Assembly (NCBI GenBank): GCA_041653995.1
Contig: JBAZEK010000009.1
Location: 1 to 27,817, forward strand
Direction of reading: 5' to 3'
DNA length: 27,817 bases
Source: Dehalococcoidia bacterium
GTDB lineage: Bacteria; Chloroflexota; Dehalococcoidia; GIF9; UBA5629
Part shown: positions 1 through 6,924 of the stretch, in pieces
Layout of the letters: the number at the start of each line of letters is the position of its first letter
Numbering within the stretch: the stretch's first letter is position 1
Notes under the pieces: model-generated
Told to the model about the DNA's origin: nothing
Databases searched by the model: none
What the model saw: the letters and a program-made list of their open reading frames with translations, nothing else
Position numbers and translations under genes: made by a program

Positions 1-126
1 ATGATTTTCATTACCAGTTGGAATGAATTGTGGGAGCACACCCACATTCAGCCAAGTGTGCTGTATGGTGATCAATACATTCAGATGACTCGACATTATG
101 TCGATAAATGGAAGTCAACTCTGTAG
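1..126 (+). CDS. C-terminal end of a GH99/WbsX-like glycosidase-type protein (partial)
   Basis: The frame is open from base 1 to a TAG at 124-126 and gives 41 residues. The ATG at base 1 is probably internal, since there is no room to see a ribosome site and the peptide looks like the end of a larger protein. It contains ITSWNELWEHTHIQPSV followed by YGDQYIQMTR. This resembles the C-terminal signature of glycoside hydrolase family 99-like and WbsX-type domains, which carry an ITSxNEW...EP...YGxxYL pattern. Such proteins act on carbohydrate. Next to membrane and surface genes it could be a receptor-binding or depolymerase protein. The match is by pattern memory only, and most of the gene is outside the window. 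Confidence 0.55.
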   Translation: MIFITSWNELWEHTHIQPSVLYGDQYIQMTRHYVDKWKSTL

Positions 127-180
127 CGGATAGTATGGTATTGGTTGATCTGCGTACTATTATTTTGTTGGGAGGCTGAT

Positions 181-429
181 ATGAATATAGTGAGCATTGA
201 GCTGAATGATGGGCAGGACATGAGCACGATTGTGGATGGTGCTGAGGTGTCCATTTCCATCGGTGATGTTATCCTTGCCGGCAGGGTGCTGGCCCGGACC
301 AGTTTGTACATGGAAACCGTGACCCAAGTGTTGGTGCCTCACACTCATGAGGTGACGGTTCCAGGAGTCGTAACGCCACCGTCACCGATAACCGTACCCA
401 CCGGCACGGCATTGAAGTTGAATACATAA
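181..429 (+). CDS. Small hypothetical protein, 82 aa
   Basis: The ATG at 181 is chosen because GGGAGG lies about seven bases upstream; an in-frame ATG at 145 has no such site. The product has no membrane segment. Its N-terminal half is acidic and beta-prone (MNIVSIELNDGQDMSTIVDG), and its C-terminal half is rich in Val, Pro and Thr (VPHTHEVTVPGVVTPPSPI). I recognise no family. It lies between the glycosidase-like gene and two membrane protein genes, so a virion or surface role is possible but unproven. Confidence 0.7.
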   Translation: MNIVSIELNDGQDMSTIVDGAEVSISIGDVILAGRVLARTSLYMETVTQVLVPHTHEVTVPGVVTPPSPITVPTGTALKLNT

Positions 430-440
430 CGAGTTAAAAC

Positions 441-469
441 GTGACAAATTATCCTAGATGATGGATAAT
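441..469 (+). promoter_or_regulatory. Sigma70-type promoter with an inverted repeat
   Basis: GTGACA (441-446) and GATAAT (464-469) are separated by 17 bases. Each differs by one base from TTGACA and TATAAT. The site lies in the 60-base gap before the gene at 490. A perfect 7-bp inverted repeat, ATTATCC (448-454) and GGATAAT (463-469), covers the spacer and the -10 element. It could be an operator or a hairpin at the start of the transcript. Confidence 0.6.
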
Positions 470-489
470 GAGCGTAAGGAAGGTGGGCC

Positions 490-963
490 ATGGCAAATAC
501 GATTGTTCAGGTAGGGACGCTCAGGGAGCTGGAAAACATCTCTCTTGCCCCAGGTGATTACGAAATAAGCATGTTTCTGCCCGTGTCCTTGTCTCAACCC
601 CAAGTTGAATCCATCCGCTCCGGGCTTGCGTCGTCCAACGTTCAGCTCTTGCAGCCTATTAGATATGATCCTACGACTAATAAGCTGACGATCTATGCTC
701 GGCAACCAGATCTGTCGGGGATCGCATTCGGATTGAGCGATATCACGGGTGGTATCAGTAACGTGCTGGGCGGGATAACCGGAGTCCTCCTTTCTCCGTT
801 CACAACGATAATCAAAACAGCGACAAGCGCCGTACTTGTCCCGGTTCTCGTCGTTGCCGGAATAGCAACGGTTCTTATCATGGCGCTGGGCTGGTCGGCA
901 AGTAAGGTTGGGAACACAAAGGCTGCCGAGACAGCCGCTCGTTCAGCGATGTTCATTAAATAG
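490..963 (+). CDS. Membrane-anchored hypothetical protein, 157 aa
   Basis: The start is supported by AAGGAAGGTGG just upstream. Residues about 1-72 form a soluble region. Residues 77-100 are rich in Gly, Ile and Leu (GLSDITGGISNVLGGITG), and residues about 113-135 form one clear membrane helix (VLVPVLVVAGIATVLIMALG). The short C-terminal tail ends in lysine. I recognise no family. The gene is nine bases from the next membrane protein gene, and the two probably form a unit. A minor virion protein or membrane-associated protein is possible. Nothing suggests an enzyme. Confidence 0.7.
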   Translation: MANTIVQVGTLRELENISLAPGDYEISMFLPVSLSQPQVESIRSGLASSNVQLLQPIRYDPTTNKLTIYARQPDLSGIAFGLSDITGGISNVLGGITGVLLSPFTTIIKTATSAVLVPVLVVAGIATVLIMALGWSASKVGNTKAAETAARSAMFIK

Positions 964-971
964 GAGGGGCC

Positions 972-2504
972 ATGGATAAAACAAAAGTTGGTCTCGGGGT
1001 AGCAGTTGCCGTGCTTTCCGGACTCGGCGGATACCTTTGGTGGAAGGGCCGTAACCCAGAAGATCCACCAGAAGATCCAAAGGAGCCCGTTGGCGGTTGG
1101 GGGGATGATAACCCATCGTTGGTAAGCGATTACCTCGATCAAATAGCGGGGGCGACGACCACCGATCAACTGAATGCCATCAAGCGTGCGTTTGAAGAAG
1201 AAGTGACTGACATGAGTCAGAGTAATTACAATGAACTTTATGACGCCTACTCGGAGGCGTTCGCATCGGTTCAGATCATAAAAAACGATCCGGCAAAGGT
1301 CAAGTCGTATACTGATCGGATCAATGTGGCGACCACCACCCTGGCCCTTGAAACGCTTAGGGATGAGTTTGAAGGCGAGTACGGGGCGAAGACTCTGAGT
1401 TCTGTCGATTACAGCAAGCTCTCTGTCTATTATCAGAGACGGGGTCTCTGGATCGACCTCTATGACAGGGACGGCGCATGGCATGAATGGCACGAAGCAG
1501 CTACCAAGTTCTGGGCAGCCACTCAGTCGATGACCACCTATGCCCCTATCCGAGCAAAATATGAGGAAATCTTTGATGAGTATGTGGGGTACATTCCCCC
1601 GGAGCCGACTGAAACCAATTTTTTGATTCTCCTCATATCGTGGGATGGTGAATCAGCGTCCAGGACTATTACCCGAACCGCTGGACAGGCGGTGAACACC
1701 AACCAGGAGCTGGACGTTCAATATAGGAATGACGGCAAAGATTTGGTCAATGTAAAGGTAAAAGTATTCTTTGGCACCCAGGCGGTAGGTGAATACACCA
1801 TCCCGGACGCTCAGTACGGATTGGGCGGGACGATTCGGTTTTACAGTCAGACGGTTCCCGCCTCTCTTCCAGACGGAACATATGCGATCAGTGTTCAGGT
1901 GGAAATTCCCGCCGGAACCGCATACAAGACCTTCCAGTCGACGGAGACGGTGACCATCACTACTCAGGTGCCGTATACGTTGAGTGTCTCAATTTCACCG
2001 ACCGCCGGTGGATCGGTCCTCAAGGAGCCAAACAAAACGTCATTCAACTCCGGGGAAACCGTGTATCTGACGGCCATCCCCAACAGTGGATATCACTTTG
2101 TTGGCTGGCAGCAGGGCGGAAACATATGGCCTACTAACCCGATTTCGTGGACCGTGAATCAGAACCTATCGATCGTGGCGCTGTTCGAGGCTGATTACGT
2201 TCCTCCGCCTCCGCCTCCACCGCCTCCACCGCCTCCACCGCCTCCGCCACCCGTACAGGTGGGAATTTCGGTTTACGTATACTCCTTCTCTCCGATCCTT
2301 GGATACAATATACCTGTTCAAGGCGCACAGGTATGGTTACGTGGGGTATTGAAGGGGACCACTGACGCCAATGGGTACTTTTACATCGCCAACGCTGGGT
2401 ACGTTGGTGACTTGACGAACGTGGGGGCTACCTACGGATCGTCTTTGGACATAGAAGCGCTTATACTATCCACGGTTAATAGCGTGTACTTGTCCATGGA
2501 GTAA
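972..2504 (+). CDS. Membrane-anchored multidomain surface protein with a poly-proline stalk, 510 aa
   Basis: A strong ribosome site (TAGGAGGGG) precedes the ATG. Residues about 7-25 form an N-terminal membrane anchor or uncleaved signal, followed by a Pro/Glu linker. Residues about 45-205 are helical and seem to contain two or three related segments. Residues about 215-333 look like an Ig-like or CARDB-type beta domain. Residues 335-408 resemble the InlB B-repeat-like domain (SVSISPTAGGSV, then GYHFVGW). Seventeen prolines follow at 411-427, then a C-terminal beta domain of carboxypeptidase-regulatory type (VQGAQVWLRGVLKGTTDANG). This architecture fits an adhesion or surface protein held away from a membrane or particle. 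No catalytic motif is seen. Domain names are inferred from patterns. Confidence 0.7.
   Translation: MDKTKVGLGVAVAVLSGLGGYLWWKGRNPEDPPEDPKEPVGGWGDDNPSLVSDYLDQIAGATTTDQLNAIKRAFEEEVTDMSQSNYNELYDAYSEAFASVQIIKNDPAKVKSYTDRINVATTTLALETLRDEFEGEYGAKTLSSVDYSKLSVYYQRRGLWIDLYDRDGAWHEWHEAATKFWAATQSMTTYAPIRAKYEEIFDEYVGYIPPEPTETNFLILLISWDGESASRTITRTAGQAVNTNQELDVQYRNDGKDLVNVKVKVFFGTQAVGEYTIPDAQYGLGGTIRFYSQTVPASLPDGTYAISVQVEIPAGTAYKTFQSTETVTITTQVPYTLSVSISPTAGGSVLKEPNKTSFNSGETVYLTAIPNSGYHFVGWQQGGNIWPTNPISWTVNQNLSIVALFEADYVPPPPPPPPPPPPPPPPPVQVGISVYVYSFSPILGYNIPVQGAQVWLRGVLKGTTDANGYFYIANAGYVGDLTNVGATYGSSLDIEALILSTVNSVYLSME
2202..2252 (+). repeat. Short repeat encoding 17 consecutive prolines
   Basis: The stretch consists of repeats of CCG, CCT and CCA codons, including CCGCCTCCA units. 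It encodes a rigid polyproline stalk between two beta domains of the surface protein. The repetitive DNA may allow length changes by slippage in steps of whole codons. Confidence 0.85.
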
Positions 2505-2521
2505 GAAACTGGTGATAATAA

Positions 2522-2911
2522 ATGTCAGATGCGTTGATTGGAACAATAGTGGCAGTAGCCCTTGAGGCGATTGCCCTCATATTCATGGCCGGTCGCCAGG
2601 TGGAGAAAGAGAATGTCAGTCAAAAGATGCTCGAGAAGGTTGAGAAGGACAGCAAGGAGAAAATAGCAAACCTTGAAGTAGCCATCAAAATGTGTGAAAA
2701 GAATATGCGAGAGGAAAGCGCGGCGCTGCAATTGATGACCTTATCGAGGTTTGACCAAATAAATATAAGCATCAGCCAGATATTGCAGAACACCTCGTCC
2801 ATCAACCAGAAACTCAAAGATCTCCCGTGTGTGGCACGGGGAGAAGAACTTTCCGCACTCGGCAAGCAAGTTGCCCAACTACAGGGCAGGTTTTCGGTAG
2901 ACGGAGGCTAG
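2522..2911 (+). CDS. Membrane-anchored coiled-coil protein, 129 aa
   Basis: Residues 2-24 form an N-terminal membrane helix (ALIGTIVAVALEAIALIFMA). A long charged helical region follows at about 28-120, with heptad-like spacing suggesting a coiled coil. The ribosome site is weak (GGTG). The topology resembles small phage proteins near lysis genes, including spanin-like and Bdr-like proteins, but there is no signature motif. Its position next to a holin-like gene and just before a terminator suggests a lysis or envelope role. That role is inferred from context. Confidence 0.65.
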   Translation: MSDALIGTIVAVALEAIALIFMAGRQVEKENVSQKMLEKVEKDSKEKIANLEVAIKMCEKNMREESAALQLMTLSRFDQINISISQILQNTSSINQKLKDLPCVARGEELSALGKQVAQLQGRFSVDGG

Positions 2912-2912
2912 A

Positions 2913-3200
2913 ATGAAAGACCGGACATTGAAATGGATCTATGCTTTTCTGATGATGATTTGCACGGTCGGATGGGCTGCGTTTCTGGTGGTGTATCTGA
3001 TAAATCATGCAGACAATCCGACTACCAGTGAGATGTACGCGGCGTCCGGCGCCGGAGCTCTTCTCGGTGCGCTGATCGTTTGGAACGGAAACATAAACCA
3101 GCACTATTTCAGAAAGTCGGCTCCGCCCGAGCCAACACCGCCGCCAATTACCACTACCCCCGTAGAGGGAAAGTCAGCTGAGAGAAACACCAGCGGATAG
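2913..3200 (+). CDS. Holin-like small membrane protein, 95 aa
   Basis: Two membrane helices are visible: residues about 8-30 (WIYAFLMMICTVGWAAFLVV) and about 43-59 (ASGAGALLGALIVWNG). A proline-rich hydrophilic tail follows (PPEPTPPPITTTP). The gene starts two bases after the preceding stop, with GGAGG inside the upstream gene as its ribosome site. Size, two helices and location at the end of the first transcription unit fit a phage holin, which would make holes in the cytoplasmic membrane at lysis. No endolysin is seen in the window, so the call is tentative. Confidence 0.6.
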   Translation: MKDRTLKWIYAFLMMICTVGWAAFLVVYLINHADNPTTSEMYAASGAGALLGALIVWNGNINQHYFRKSAPPEPTPPPITTTPVEGKSAERNTSG

Positions 3201-3230
3201 CTGGGCGAAACGTCAGCCTTTATCGATACT

Positions 3231-3258
3231 GGGGCTCCATCAAGGGAGCCCCGTTTTG
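3231..3258 (+). terminator. Rho-independent terminator
   Basis: GGGGCTCC (3231-3238) pairs perfectly with GGAGCCCC (3245-3252) around a six-base loop, followed by GTTTTGTT. It closes the first transcription unit 31 bases after the holin-like gene. Confidence 0.88.
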
Positions 3259-3282
3259 TTACCCAACGGTATACCAATACAA

Positions 3283-3311
3283 TTGACCTTCTCAACGGAA
3301 CGTGATATAGT
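3283..3311 (+). promoter_or_regulatory. Sigma70 promoter, TTGACC-N17-TATAGT
   Basis: TTGACC (3283-3288) and TATAGT (3306-3311) are 17 bases apart, and TG at 3303-3304 gives an extended -10. It lies just after the terminator and before the gene at 3340. The 11 bases GTGATATAGTA (3302-3312) recur exactly at 6047-6057 in front of another gene. Confidence 0.8.
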
Positions 3312-3339
3312 ACCGATCAAATAGAACGGGAGGAATCAA

Positions 3340-3666
3340 TTGACAAACGAAGGATATTCAAAAGAATTCAAGCGCTGCCCAGCATGCGGCTCCGAGGAAA
3401 GGGTCATGGAGCAACTGATTGAGCCGGAAATAGAGAAGGGCAATTGGCCGGCAGGCACAGAGGGATTTACCGACAAGAAGATGCTCATGCTCAGGAATCC
3501 GCAGACCCTCAAACTGATCGGCTCAACTATTCCAGCGGTCGGTATAACGTTTGACGTTTGCGCTGATTGCGGCACCGAGTACGCCAAGCGCATCGAGGTA
3601 GTTGATCTTCCGGTTGAGATCATCACGCAGAAATCACAGGATAAGCCGATAAACATTAAGAGGTAG
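3340..3666 (+). CDS. Zinc-ribbon protein, 108 aa
   Basis: The start is TTG at 3340, with GGGAGG about seven bases upstream; no ATG is placed as well. Two Cys pairs, RCPACGSEE near residue 12 and VCADCGTEY near residue 69, would bind one zinc ion in a ribbon. The family is not recognised. Such proteins in phages often bind nucleic acid or partner proteins. It is the first gene after the 3283 promoter and ends one base before the recombinase gene, so the two are surely cotranscribed. Confidence 0.7.
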   Translation: MTNEGYSKEFKRCPACGSEERVMEQLIEPEIEKGNWPAGTEGFTDKKMLMLRNPQTLKLIGSTIPAVGITFDVCADCGTEYAKRIEVVDLPVEIITQKSQDKPINIKR

Positions 3667-3667
3667 C

Positions 3668-4615
3668 ATGAAGAGCCAAGACCTGCTCACTCGGTACTCG
3701 AAATCGCTGCCCGATGGATGCTGCGCCAGCTACACGGCGCTTGCCAGGGAGTTTCTTGAGTGGGCAGGTAGCCGTCCGATATGGGCGGACGTTCCCGGGC
3801 CAAACGGAATGGAGCGGGTAGCCAGTGCCGACCTGGTCAGGAAGTACATGGACCATCTGAGGCGTGAAAAGTATGCGCCGGGAACTGTGCGCAAGAATTG
3901 GGCGCTCATTCGCAGGTTCTACGTCGTCAACAAGATCGAGTGGCCGTTTCGCCGGGGAGATGCGCCAATCGTCCCCGAAAGGGAGATACGCGCTTACGCC
4001 ATGCCCGTTGAGAAGGTTGAGAAGATGATCGATGTCGTTCTCGGGAGAACGGAGTCAATTGAACTCAACCCGCTCCCGCAACATGTTGCCTATTTGATAC
4101 TGTCAACAGTGTGGGGTCTTCGCCGGGAAGAGATAGCGGAGATCACTGCCGACCGGATCAACGCCAAACTCAGCGACGGATACGGAGCGCTCTACGTTGC
4201 CACCCTGAAGAAAGGCAGGCAGCGATATCATTTATTGCCATCGTACTTGATTCCTCCGCTAACCGCCTTTGGTTTCGAGCAACCGAGAAGCGTTGACTAC
4301 GTATCAAACGTATTCACTGAGATGAAGATCATGTGTGGTTTCACCGGGGACCAGTATTATGGTAGCGCGTGGCATTCAATTCGTCGGGCTGCTGACAAGG
4401 CGCTCAAGGCCGCGAAAATAGACCCGGTAGATCGGCGGCAATTCTTCCGCTGGAAGGTAAGCTCTAGCGACATGGACGAGAGGTACAGTTCATCGCCGGA
4501 TATTCCTGAGGAGGGAACTGGCGGAGAGATTGGCGAATCAGATCGATTGCTTGACCTGAACATTTACGAAGTCCATCCGTTTTTGAAGATGTGGAAGGAG
4601 CGATTAGATGCCTAG
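3668..4615 (+). CDS. Tyrosine recombinase / integrase, 315 aa
   Basis: This is a tyrosine recombinase, the family that cuts and rejoins DNA through a 3'-phosphotyrosine. The N-terminal part (about 20-90) looks like a SAM-like core-binding domain (VRKYMDHLRREKYAPGTVRK). The catalytic set appears complete: Arg152 (WGLRREE), Lys181 or Lys182 (LKKGRQ), His236 and Arg239 (WHSIRR), Trp262 in the His/Trp position (FRWK), and Tyr273 (MDERY). A C-terminal extension of about 40 residues follows the nucleophile. It probably drives integration, excision or dimer resolution of the element. No att site is visible nearby, and the gene sits inside an operon rather than at an element end. Confidence 0.8.
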   Translation: MKSQDLLTRYSKSLPDGCCASYTALAREFLEWAGSRPIWADVPGPNGMERVASADLVRKYMDHLRREKYAPGTVRKNWALIRRFYVVNKIEWPFRRGDAPIVPEREIRAYAMPVEKVEKMIDVVLGRTESIELNPLPQHVAYLILSTVWGLRREEIAEITADRINAKLSDGYGALYVATLKKGRQRYHLLPSYLIPPLTAFGFEQPRSVDYVSNVFTEMKIMCGFTGDQYYGSAWHSIRRAADKALKAAKIDPVDRRQFFRWKVSSSDMDERYSSSPDIPEEGTGGEIGESDRLLDLNIYEVHPFLKMWKERLDA

Positions 4616-5015
4616 GAAGAGGGCAGAGCGCGAAAGGACACAAGTAGCGCCGGTAGCACCCGAAAGAGTAGTGATGCCGGCCGGGGAGTTTTCCCAGTAC
4701 ACGGACCACCTTCGATGCCCTTGTTGTGGGCTGATGGCCAGGATAGAGCCGGATGCCAAGCGCCGGCCGGAAAGCAAAAGTAGGATACCCAGCTTGAAGG
4801 AAGGGCCATACGAATCGTTCTTTCGCCGCCAGGAGTACGGAGGATCGGTAGAGACAAAGACCATCGGAAAGCATGAACGGCGGAAAGGGCATATGGTGTG
4901 GAGGGAAAGGCGGGCGCTGACAACAGAAGAGAGGGCATTACTTATCAGGAACCTTCATGGGGCACTGGATCACTTGGAGGACGGAGTGGCACTTAGCCAA
5001 CAGGAGGATTTATGA
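4608..5015 (+). CDS. Basic protein with a CPCC motif, 135 aa
   Basis: The ATG overlaps the end of the recombinase gene by eight bases, with AAGGAG seven bases upstream, which suggests translational coupling. The protein has a basic N-terminus (MPRKRAERER), one Cys cluster near residue 38 (RCPCCG) and a basic centre (KRRPESKSR). The Cys pair and later histidines (GKHERRKGH) could bind metal. The family is unknown. A nucleic-acid-binding accessory protein is a reasonable guess. Confidence 0.65.
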   Translation: MPRKRAERERTQVAPVAPERVVMPAGEFSQYTDHLRCPCCGLMARIEPDAKRRPESKSRIPSLKEGPYESFFRRQEYGGSVETKTIGKHERRKGHMVWRERRALTTEERALLIRNLHGALDHLEDGVALSQQEDL

Positions 5016-5179
5016 CCGACCGGGAAGATCGGACATGCGCACACTGTGTCAAGCGAGAGGATTGCCGGACACTGAAAGCATCGGTTATCCAGAAGATGAG
5101 CGGTAAGCCAATGGCCCAGGATGACTATTTCGAGATCATGGAGGCGAAGGCCCCAGGATGCGAGGAATACGCTGAGTAA
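5012..5179 (+). CDS. Small Cys-rich protein, 55 aa
   Basis: The ATGA overlap with the previous stop and the CAGGAGG ribosome site support this gene. It has CAHC near residue 9, then CR and PGC later, giving four Cys residues that could hold one zinc ion. The family is not recognised. It lies in the same operon as the recombinase. Confidence 0.65.
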   Translation: MTDREDRTCAHCVKREDCRTLKASVIQKMSGKPMAQDDYFEIMEAKAPGCEEYAE

Positions 5180-5192
5180 GGGCAATTAAGAC

Positions 5193-5960
5193 ATGGGTAG
5201 CTCTCCATGCGCGCATCATGAGATTATCGTTAAAAATGAGCACGGGAGTGGAGAGATCGGCACCTGCCAGAAGTGCGGTCAGGTCAAGCGTTATTTTTGG
5301 CACCATCCAAACGAATACCATATGTTTCGGAGTTCAGAGATAATCGTAGAGGGGGGCAGCATGAAAATCAGTAAGCCGCCGGCAGTTGAGGAGAAAGAGG
5401 AGCTCAAGCCAATCGAAAAGCTCACCGACGCTTCTCGGAAGGAGTTGTACCAGCTCGGCCCGAAAGCGTTCTGCCGAAAGCATGGATATAATCCTCAAGG
5501 AAGCGGACCACTGTTTGTTGCCTGCCGCGCAAACCTCAAGATGCTATCCCCTGAAGCGATGCGGGAGGTCACAGCAAAAGGAAGACGCGCAAAACGGCGT
5601 ACCAATCCCCCAAGATCACAGGCCCCCATAGAAAAGCCACAAGATACCGATGCCAATGAGCCACAGGAAAAGGAGAAGCCTTCCGTCAACGAGGTGGCCG
5701 CCCAGGACGACGTAAAGGCCGCCGCGGTCATCCTGAAGCCTTCCGTAGCTGATGTGACAGTAGATGATTTTGAGACAGCGACCATGGAGATCATCGACAA
5801 CCTTGCCCTAAAGTTGCAGCAGCAAGAGCAGCAGCAGCAGCAGCTTGCCATCAGCAATGAGCGCATCAAGATGGAGATGACCGCCTACGGGGTGGCTCTC
5901 GATATGTACCGAAATAGATATCAGCCCCAAGCAATCAGGCAGCAATCCGCCAACAGCTAG
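5193..5960 (+). CDS. Hypothetical protein with N-terminal zinc motif and Gln-rich coiled coil, 255 aa
   Basis: From the ATG at 5193 the protein has a Cys/His cluster (CAHH, then CQKCG) in the first 30 residues, a charged low-complexity linker at about 125-180, and a Gln-rich helical segment near residue 210 (LKLQQQEQQQQQLA). A second possible start at 5361 (residue 57) has a stronger ribosome site, GGGGGG. A shorter product without the zinc motif may therefore be the main or an extra form. Residues 75-115 (ELYQLGPKAFCRKHGYNP) look like a small globular domain. No family is recognised. Confidence 0.65.
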   Translation: MGSSPCAHHEIIVKNEHGSGEIGTCQKCGQVKRYFWHHPNEYHMFRSSEIIVEGGSMKISKPPAVEEKEELKPIEKLTDASRKELYQLGPKAFCRKHGYNPQGSGPLFVACRANLKMLSPEAMREVTAKGRRAKRRTNPPRSQAPIEKPQDTDANEPQEKEKPSVNEVAAQDDVKAAAVILKPSVADVTVDDFETATMEIIDNLALKLQQQEQQQQQLAISNERIKMEMTAYGVALDMYRNRYQPQAIRQQSANS

Positions 5961-6046
5961 CCAGCAATTCACCAACAATCCCAAAAACCCGTCCCATCGT
6001 TTTAGATACAAAATGATATATCGACAATGGTCTTCTTAGACTATTG

Positions 6047-6057
6047 GTGATATAGTA
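6047..6057 (+). promoter_or_regulatory. Extended -10 promoter before the sigma-like gene
   Basis: GTGATATAGTA is identical to the 11 bases around the -10 of the 3283 promoter. It has TG one base before TATAGT (6051-6056), but no convincing -35 element. TAGAC (6037-6041) and GTCTA (6059-6063) flank it as an inverted repeat, a possible operator. The gap 5961-6108 holds nothing else recognised. Confidence 0.5.
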
Positions 6058-6108
6058 GGTCTAGGCTCGGATTTTAGCCATCCGGGTACTTTTTCTAGGA
6101 GTGAATTC

Positions 6109-6831
6109 ATGCAAGCAAAAAAAACGGAAAACGGTGAACTGAGAAAGTTAGCTGGGATCATGACCAATGGATGGTATCCAAAGCTGGGAGTTGAATCACG
6201 GGTAAAAACAGTCAAAGATCAAAAGTCACTGGACAAGCTCGCCAAGCTATATGCCGACGAATGGATTGACCACGTTGACAGTGAGACACTAGACGCTAGG
6301 CGTGAGTCGAAACACGATCATGAGTTATCCGAGTATCAAGAGCTTAAGGACTGGACGTTGAGGGCTTTGGAGCAATTCAGTCAGTCGCAAAAAACGATGA
6401 CACGGAAAGCATACGTCTTTGCGTCTAAGGCCCCGTCAAGTGAGCGTGAGGACCTATTCCAAAGCCTATTTGCGACGCTATGGGCAAAGCAAGTGGATGG
6501 CAAGCTCGATGAAAAACTAGCCCATAAAATAGCCCACGACACATGGGCAAATTGGTGGAAAGCCTACTACTATCGAGAGCATTACAGCCTAGACGTCACT
6601 CAGGAAACCGATGACAACGAGCTTGCCTTTGATGTGATCGACGATAGGGACCCGATAGCGCAAGCTGGATCTGATATTGACGCCTCAATACTTTGGCAAT
6701 CACTCCCCAAAGCAATCCAATCTATCGCCTTAAAGCGCATCAAGGGCACGCCGTTGACCATTGCCGAACGTCAACGACTATCACGCTACGCACGGGCCAA
6801 CAGCTTCATTTTGGATGATATCAAAGCATAA
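6109..6831 (+). CDS. Sigma-70-like or related DNA-binding protein, 240 aa
   Basis: CTAGGAG precedes the ATG. The N-terminal 100 residues are charged and helical. Residues about 109-160 (SEREDLFQSLFATLWAK, then TWANWWKAYYYREH) resemble sigma region 2, with the acidic-aromatic pattern that follows it. Residues about 185-230 (DPIAQAGSDIDASILWQSLP, then LTIAERQRLSRYAR) sit where a region 4 helix-turn-helix would be. If so, it would direct RNA polymerase to element promoters. The similarity is weak and by eye. The gene stands alone between its own promoter and terminator, just upstream of the candidate large RNA, which fits a regulator. Confidence 0.5.
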   Translation: MQAKKTENGELRKLAGIMTNGWYPKLGVESRVKTVKDQKSLDKLAKLYADEWIDHVDSETLDARRESKHDHELSEYQELKDWTLRALEQFSQSQKTMTRKAYVFASKAPSSEREDLFQSLFATLWAKQVDGKLDEKLAHKIAHDTWANWWKAYYYREHYSLDVTQETDDNELAFDVIDDRDPIAQAGSDIDASILWQSLPKAIQSIALKRIKGTPLTIAERQRLSRYARANSFILDDIKA

Positions 6832-6887
6832 TGTCACGTTTCGACACCCTCAGTTGGTTAGTTAAATGAGGGGTGAAGGGTGAAGGA

Positions 6888-6919
6888 AAACGGGCTTGCT
6901 GAAAAGTGAGCCCGTTTTT
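6888..6919 (+). terminator. Rho-independent terminator after the sigma-like gene
   Basis: AAACGGGCT (6888-6896) pairs perfectly with AGCCCGTTT (6909-6917), and the run TTTTT covers 6915-6919. A second hairpin just upstream (CACCCTCA near 6846 with TGAGGGGTG near 6867) has one bulged base. Together they close the transcript of the 6109 gene or lead into the RNA region that follows. Confidence 0.82.
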
Positions 6920-6924
6920 GTTAT

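Noticed and set aside
130..170. A weak AT-rich hairpin (ATAGTA with TACTAT) followed by a T-rich stretch, as a terminator of the first gene
   Set aside because: The stem is only six A/T-rich pairs with a 19-base loop, too weak to call.
693..1493. A 266-codon open frame on the minus strand
   Set aside because: It lies opposite two well-supported membrane protein genes, has no ribosome site and resembles no known family.
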